From the NCBI RefSeq assembly GCF_034702125.1, contig NC_085876.1, positions 15,282,753 through 15,346,752 on the forward strand: a DNA stretch of 64,000 nt, read 5' to 3'. The translations under genes and the position numbers were made by a program. Below the pieces are notes generated by a model. It searched no databases. It saw only the letters and a list, made by a program, of their open reading frames with translations, and was not told the origin of the DNA. This DNA comes from Engraulis encrasicolus. Its lineage: Eukaryota > Chordata > Actinopteri > Clupeiformes > Engraulidae. Numbering within the stretch: position 1 is the first letter of the stretch; each line of letters starts with the position of its first letter. Of the stretch, positions 50,770 to 64,000 are shown piece after piece.

Positions 50770-51639
50770 GTGTGCATTTCATGCTTTGTTATTGCCTTGG
50801 CCATCTTGTTCTGCGGTCTCTGATAGTGTAATTGAATTGATCTCATCTGATCTCATGTCATGCCTATGTTGCTGCGCGTCATTTGTGTTGTTTGTTTTCA
50901 CATTTCACATGTCCTGTTAATACTTGTTCCGCTTGAGTGTGTGTTATCTTGACCATGAGTCACTGATATCTCAGGCTGACACTGCTGACTATTACTTTTA
51001 TATGACTCAAAATTATTAGTCTGCAATTTGTGTTGGAAACACACTGTTCTGTTATATGATGTTACTTGGGACTCTACTGAGAGACTGGCTGTGGTTTAGC
51101 CTACTTCCAGTGCTAGGCATTCTCAGTCAAGAGATTAGGCCTACTGTATATTATTTTTAGTATTTTTTGTTGTTGTTTAAAAAAAATAGTCACAGTTTGT
51201 AGGATTTTGTTTTACAGTTGTTTTACACATTGAAACGAGTAACCCTTTAAGCAGTGGCTTATGTATTGTAATTGGCCTGTGGGGTTAATGAAAGTGGGGT
51301 ATATGAAAGTGTTTGACAGGCAATTAGGTTGAAACTACAGGAGGGGAACTACATGACACATACAAATGACAGTTGGTCAGTTAGTGAAAGCATTATCATA
51401 TTTTTAGAAGAAGGGTGACAAAAGATCCAAACCAAACACTGAAAATGGCCTCTTTTGTTCCCACAAAGCTTGAACAAATGCGTCTCACCCACATGCACGC
51501 TCACACACACACATGGATGCATGTATGGATGCTCAGGCGTATGCACACACACACACATGTGTTGTCATATGTCATCATGACTTCAATAGAAATTAGAAAC
51601 TTTTTTTTTTTGACTCAGTACAAAAATATGTAACTGACT
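50770..51639. other. Non-coding, nothing recognised
   Basis: Possible first intron of the cathepsin transcription unit. No element defined. Confidence 0.4.
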
Positions 51640-51760
51640 AAGAGAAAACACCGGAGCAGCTCAGATGGGATGCTTTTCTTTTTTAATTCAAGTGCACAAC
51701 ATGATAGGGACTAACATTTCGATGGCAAGCCATCTTCATCAGAGTCTATGCAACTGACTT
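51640..51760 (-). repeat. Repeat carrying hammerhead-like motif D
   Basis: Minus strand at about 51755-51706: GACT, CTGATGA-A, stem GATGGC/GCCATC with loop TT, GAAA, TGTT, then AGTC pairing with GACT and, after CC, TAT pairing with ATA. Confidence 0.7.
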
Positions 51761-51845
51761 TTCAGAGAGAATACAAAATATGTAACATGACTTTGCCAGA
51801 GAGAATAGACCACCACTCTCTGTCTACTCTCTGAAACTCTCTTTG

Positions 51846-52120
51846 GGTAACACTTTATTTTAATGGTTCACTATTACAGTGGATCTACCACATAAGGTAC
51901 AGTGTAATAACCAGTGTAACAATATCTAATACCGTGTACTACCAGTGTAATATCATGTACCAACTCTAACCCTAAACCCTAACCTACCGTAGATGTGCAA
52001 CATTGGTACATGGTGTTACACTGGTATTACATGACATTAAATAGTGTTACACTGGTTATTACACTGTACCTAATGTGGTAGATCCACTGTAATAGTGAAC
52101 CATTAAAATAAAGCGTTACC
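51846..52120. mobile_element. MITE (ggtaacactttatttt ends) at a splice acceptor
   Basis: Left end ggtaacactttattttaatg; right end cattaaaataaagcgttacc. Arms of about 100 bp are complementary (acagtggatctaccacat with its complement). A perfect 8-bp duplication, tctctttg, lies at 51838-51845 and 52121-52128. The right copy forms the pyrimidine tract of the acceptor ending at 52133. Confidence 0.92.
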
Positions 52121-52133
52121 TCTCTTTGTTCAG

Positions 52134-52210
52134 CTGGGGATCCAGCCCAAGGTCTTGAGGAGATACAGTGCGAGCTGCCTGTTCTGTACTCTCCTGGGGG
52201 ATTTCCCAGG
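52134..52210 (+). other. Cathepsin 5' untranslated leader (part of exon 1)
   Basis: Lies between the acceptor tctctttgttcag and the start codon. It contains an in-frame TTG but no ATG in the coding frame. Inferred. Confidence 0.4.
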
Positions 52211-61600
<9,390 letters not shown>

Positions 61601-61672
61601 AACTCTGTTCAAGATCAGTCTGAAAATCTTTCAAGATTTCCATATAGTAGCCTGTAAACATGCATAGTCTAT

Positions 61673-61673
<1 letters not shown>

Positions 61674-61709
<36 letters not shown>

Positions 61710-61731
61710 CGTGCGTGCGTGTGTGTGTGTG
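61674..61731 (+). repeat. (GT)n microsatellite in the cathepsin 3' UTR
   Basis: About 29 units with GCGT variants, 74 bases after the stop codon. Confidence 0.95.
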
Positions 61732-61779
61732 TTTTTTAAGTTAAGCTACTGTTTTCATAGGCTAATGTATTAAAAAAAG

Positions 61780-62006
61780 AATAAATTATTAAAATTGTTC
61801 TTATGTTGCTCAGTAGACCACCTAAATTGTTCTTGTTTATTTTGTTGGTTGTTTTTTTTTTGTCTGCATGGTAGGCCTAGGGCAGAGACCTGAAAATGGC
61901 ATGAATTTCACAGGCCTGTGCAATAACCTTTGCCAAAACAATGTAACAATGATACATGTTTGACTTTTTTTGTAAGTCTATCAGAATAAAAGCAAGGCAC
62001 AATAAA
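61780..62006 (+). promoter_or_regulatory. Poly(A) signals for the cathepsin gene
   Basis: AATAAA occurs at 61780, 61985 and 62001. The last two, followed by a T-rich stretch, are the best candidates. That gives a 3' UTR of about 400 bases. Confidence 0.55.
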
Positions 62007-62149
62007 AAACTTATTTTGTTAGTTAAAGTGGCCCACTGCAATAAATGAGACTACTTACAAGAAATGTGATAACCTGCAACTGGTCAGGTGTAGTCCTACC
62101 TGTTTTCAAACATGCTTGAGTAGCCTGATATCAGAGTGGTGGCGCTGTT

Positions 62150-62343
62150 GGCTGTCATACAAGGCTGCAGCCTTCTCTTCTCGTCTCGTCTAGCGACTTG
62201 GCTGGAACTGTCTGTGGAACCTGTTTTACAAACTCTGGCACCAGTTGCCTAGCAGTGGCAACAGGGAGCAAGTCGGTTCAACTGTGTCTGTGGTGAGCAG
62301 GTGGCTTGCCCTGCTTCCCGCCGGACAACGATCGAATTCTACC
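62150..62343 (+). promoter_or_regulatory. Candidate promoter and untranslated first exon of a further gene
   Basis: A relatively GC-rich segment with CpGs (cttctcgtctcgtctagcg, cttcccgccggacaacg) ends in taccggg followed by taagtaagta, a donor-like site (GT at 62345). No coding sequence was found to its right within the window. Confidence 0.3.
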
Positions 62344-62349
62344 GGGTAA

Positions 62350-63016
62350 GTAAGTACAGAAGTAGGCTAGTTGTAGCCTACTAATGGTGTTCATGTTTTT
62401 ATTTGATAAGCATAAAAGCTACATTCAGGTTTTTCTGACACGGACGTTTGTTTTATTTGCTAGCGTTGGTTATCCGTTGCTAGCATGTTCTAATACGTTC
62501 GTGTGTGCCTGGCGCATGAAACTGCCAGGTAGGTTTATGAGAGAAGGAAGAAAGTCTTCCGGATTTTTAGAAATTGATGATATCATTGATAGGCTATCGG
62601 ACTGTATGTTTGGCGAAATGTTATTACCGCGTTCTTACCGACACTGACACACCTGTTGCTTTCTTTGATGTTGGGTGTCTAGTCTCAGCTGTCAAACAAG
62701 ACTTAAAGTTGTCTAACTTGATTGTAATGACTGTAGAAGGAAACAACTATGGAGAGTTCTCCTAGTGTTTGATTCTACCTGGAGGAAGAAACTCTTCCCC
62801 TGGCAGCTCTGAGCACGGCAAAGACATTGTTTTTTTCTTCCTCTACTGAGGTTGTCATAATCTAGCTGGCTATTAGGTGACAAACAATTCCAAGATAATT
62901 TACTGGATATAGGCTACAGCTTTTGGTGAATGGGTGTTGGATTGTCTTTTACCTTGTTTTAACAATAGGCCTAGTAAATTTAGGGGGAAAAAGAGTTGAG
63001 TTAGAGTAGAAGACGT
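62350..63016. other. Non-coding, nothing recognised
   Basis: An 87-codon frame at 62384-62647 lacks features. If the exon at 62150 is real, this is its intron. Confidence 0.4.
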
Positions 63017-63017
63017 A

Positions 63018-63070
<53 letters not shown>
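63017..63070 (+). repeat. (AATC)n microsatellite
   Basis: About 13 uninterrupted units. Confidence 0.97.
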
Positions 63071-63692
63071 GTCAACCACAGAATAAACATGCCTCACTAA
63101 ATTAGATGTTCAGTAAAGGCTGTGTGGTGTAAGCTTATCCTCAACTGTCTGGTTTGACCTGACATAGAAAGTTCAAACAGCCTCCTCATCCAAGAACCTT
63201 CTGCAAAACGTACAATACAGCAAGTTTGTGAACAGACTTCAGCTGTGACAGGGATAGTTTAGGATAATGTTGTGTGCAAATAGCCTAACCTACCTCATGA
63301 AGGGTTGTTGATTCACACTATCAGCAATAAGTAGTGCATGTCACTAACCAGTTCAGTGGCATTCAGGTGGATTTTCTTTCCAAAGAGATGTGTTTTTGTT
63401 CTAGGGATGACCGCGTGGGCTGACAAGCTTCAAAACTCGGGATTGTCACCATGAGGGGTGTAATGTGGAGAATGCACACTAGTCAACCATCCTCTCAAAT
63501 TGCCTTCATGACACTGAATTTACTTCATAACAATCCATTTTCTAAAATACCACTTTGTAGCCTATTGTGTAAACACGATGCAGGTGTTTATAAAACTAAT
63601 GCTGCCATACCATGTCAGCTTCACTATCACACCAAAACATGTAGACTATTTAACCCACTTCTTAGTTTACAACTAGTCTGTACACCCCTGGT
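63071..63692. other. Non-coding, nothing recognised
   Basis: No supported feature. Confidence 0.45.
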
Positions 63693-64000
63693 CACTAGAG
63701 GTGCACCGAAATGAAAATTTGTGGCTGAAACCGAAACCGAATAATAATGAATTGCGTGGCCGAATACCGAAACCGAATATTACAATTCAGTCAAAAGTGA
63801 TCAAAAGTTAGGTTTTTCACTATTTTTGAATATTGCTGAAATCCACGGTTTACAATAAATGTTTTGAAATGTTTTTGAAAGAAAATAAATGTGTATTTAA
63901 AGTCTTCAAATGTTAGTAGAAATTAGAGTAGAAATTAGTTTAATTAATGCCCATTTTGAATTCATTTCCGATTCGGCCGCTCAATTGGCTTTCGGCTGAA
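63693..64000. mobile_element. hAT-type repeat, cut by the window edge
   Basis: Starts ctagaggtgcaccgaaatg, a well-known kind of teleost hAT end. The interior carries repeated gaaaccgaa and cggccgaat words. The right end lies outside the window, so the duplication cannot be tested. Confidence 0.6.

Overview
The window is vertebrate nuclear DNA, almost certainly from a teleost fish. It has spliced genes with GT/AG introns, very dense (CA)n, (GT)n and (CT)n microsatellites, many tRNA-derived SINEs, Tc1-like transposons flanked by TA, many short hAT-type elements with 8-bp target duplications, and an L2-like LINE tail. Nothing prokaryotic or viral was seen, and there is no CRISPR array.

Three protein-coding loci can be supported. 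(1) At 5075-5338 (+) lies the last coding exon of a gene that otherwise lies off the left edge or cannot be seen. It encodes a Pro/Gly/Ser-rich C-terminus I do not recognise, and a poly(A) signal follows. (2) At 20525-22372 (-) is a complete single-exon LINGO-family gene: leucine-rich repeats, one Ig domain and one membrane span, 615 aa, probably lingo4. (3) At 52211-61600 (+) is a complete seven-exon papain-type cysteine protease of the cathepsin S/K/L group, 332 aa, best matched to cathepsin S. In mammals LINGO4 and CTSS/CTSK lie in the same chromosome band (human 1q21.3), so this pairing looks like conserved linkage. Weaker candidates are a small exon upstream of LINGO (24541-24621), a CpG-rich promoter with a possible first exon (about 44895-45567), a non-coding first exon for the cathepsin (about 50640-50765), and a promoter/first exon of a further gene (about 62150-62343).

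Layout: 1-3650, sparse non-coding DNA with one long-armed TTAA element; 3655-5070, a 1.4-kb pyrimidine-rich tract and minisatellite running into the terminal exon; 5.4-20.3 kb, a gene desert with microsatellites and several small DNA transposons; 20.5-22.4 kb, LINGO; 22.9-44 kb, a transposon-rich desert with nested insertions; 44.9-45.6 kb, CpG-rich patch; 46-52 kb, palindromes, SINEs and a LINE tail; 52.2-61.6 kb, cathepsin, whose introns carry a nearly intact Tc1 element and many SINEs and MITEs; 62-64 kb, possible start of the next gene and a truncated repeat.

The most interesting signal is a small RNA-like motif repeated at five loci (about 29.2, 35.7-35.9, 46.2, 49.9 and 51.7 kb). It consists of CTGANGA, then A, a short hairpin whose sequence changes but whose pairing is kept, then GAAA, then YGTH. 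At four loci it is followed by a stretch complementary to the bases just before CTGANGA. This is the layout of a hammerhead ribozyme core with a minimal helix III, plus one extra A, and it sits inside inverted-repeat elements.
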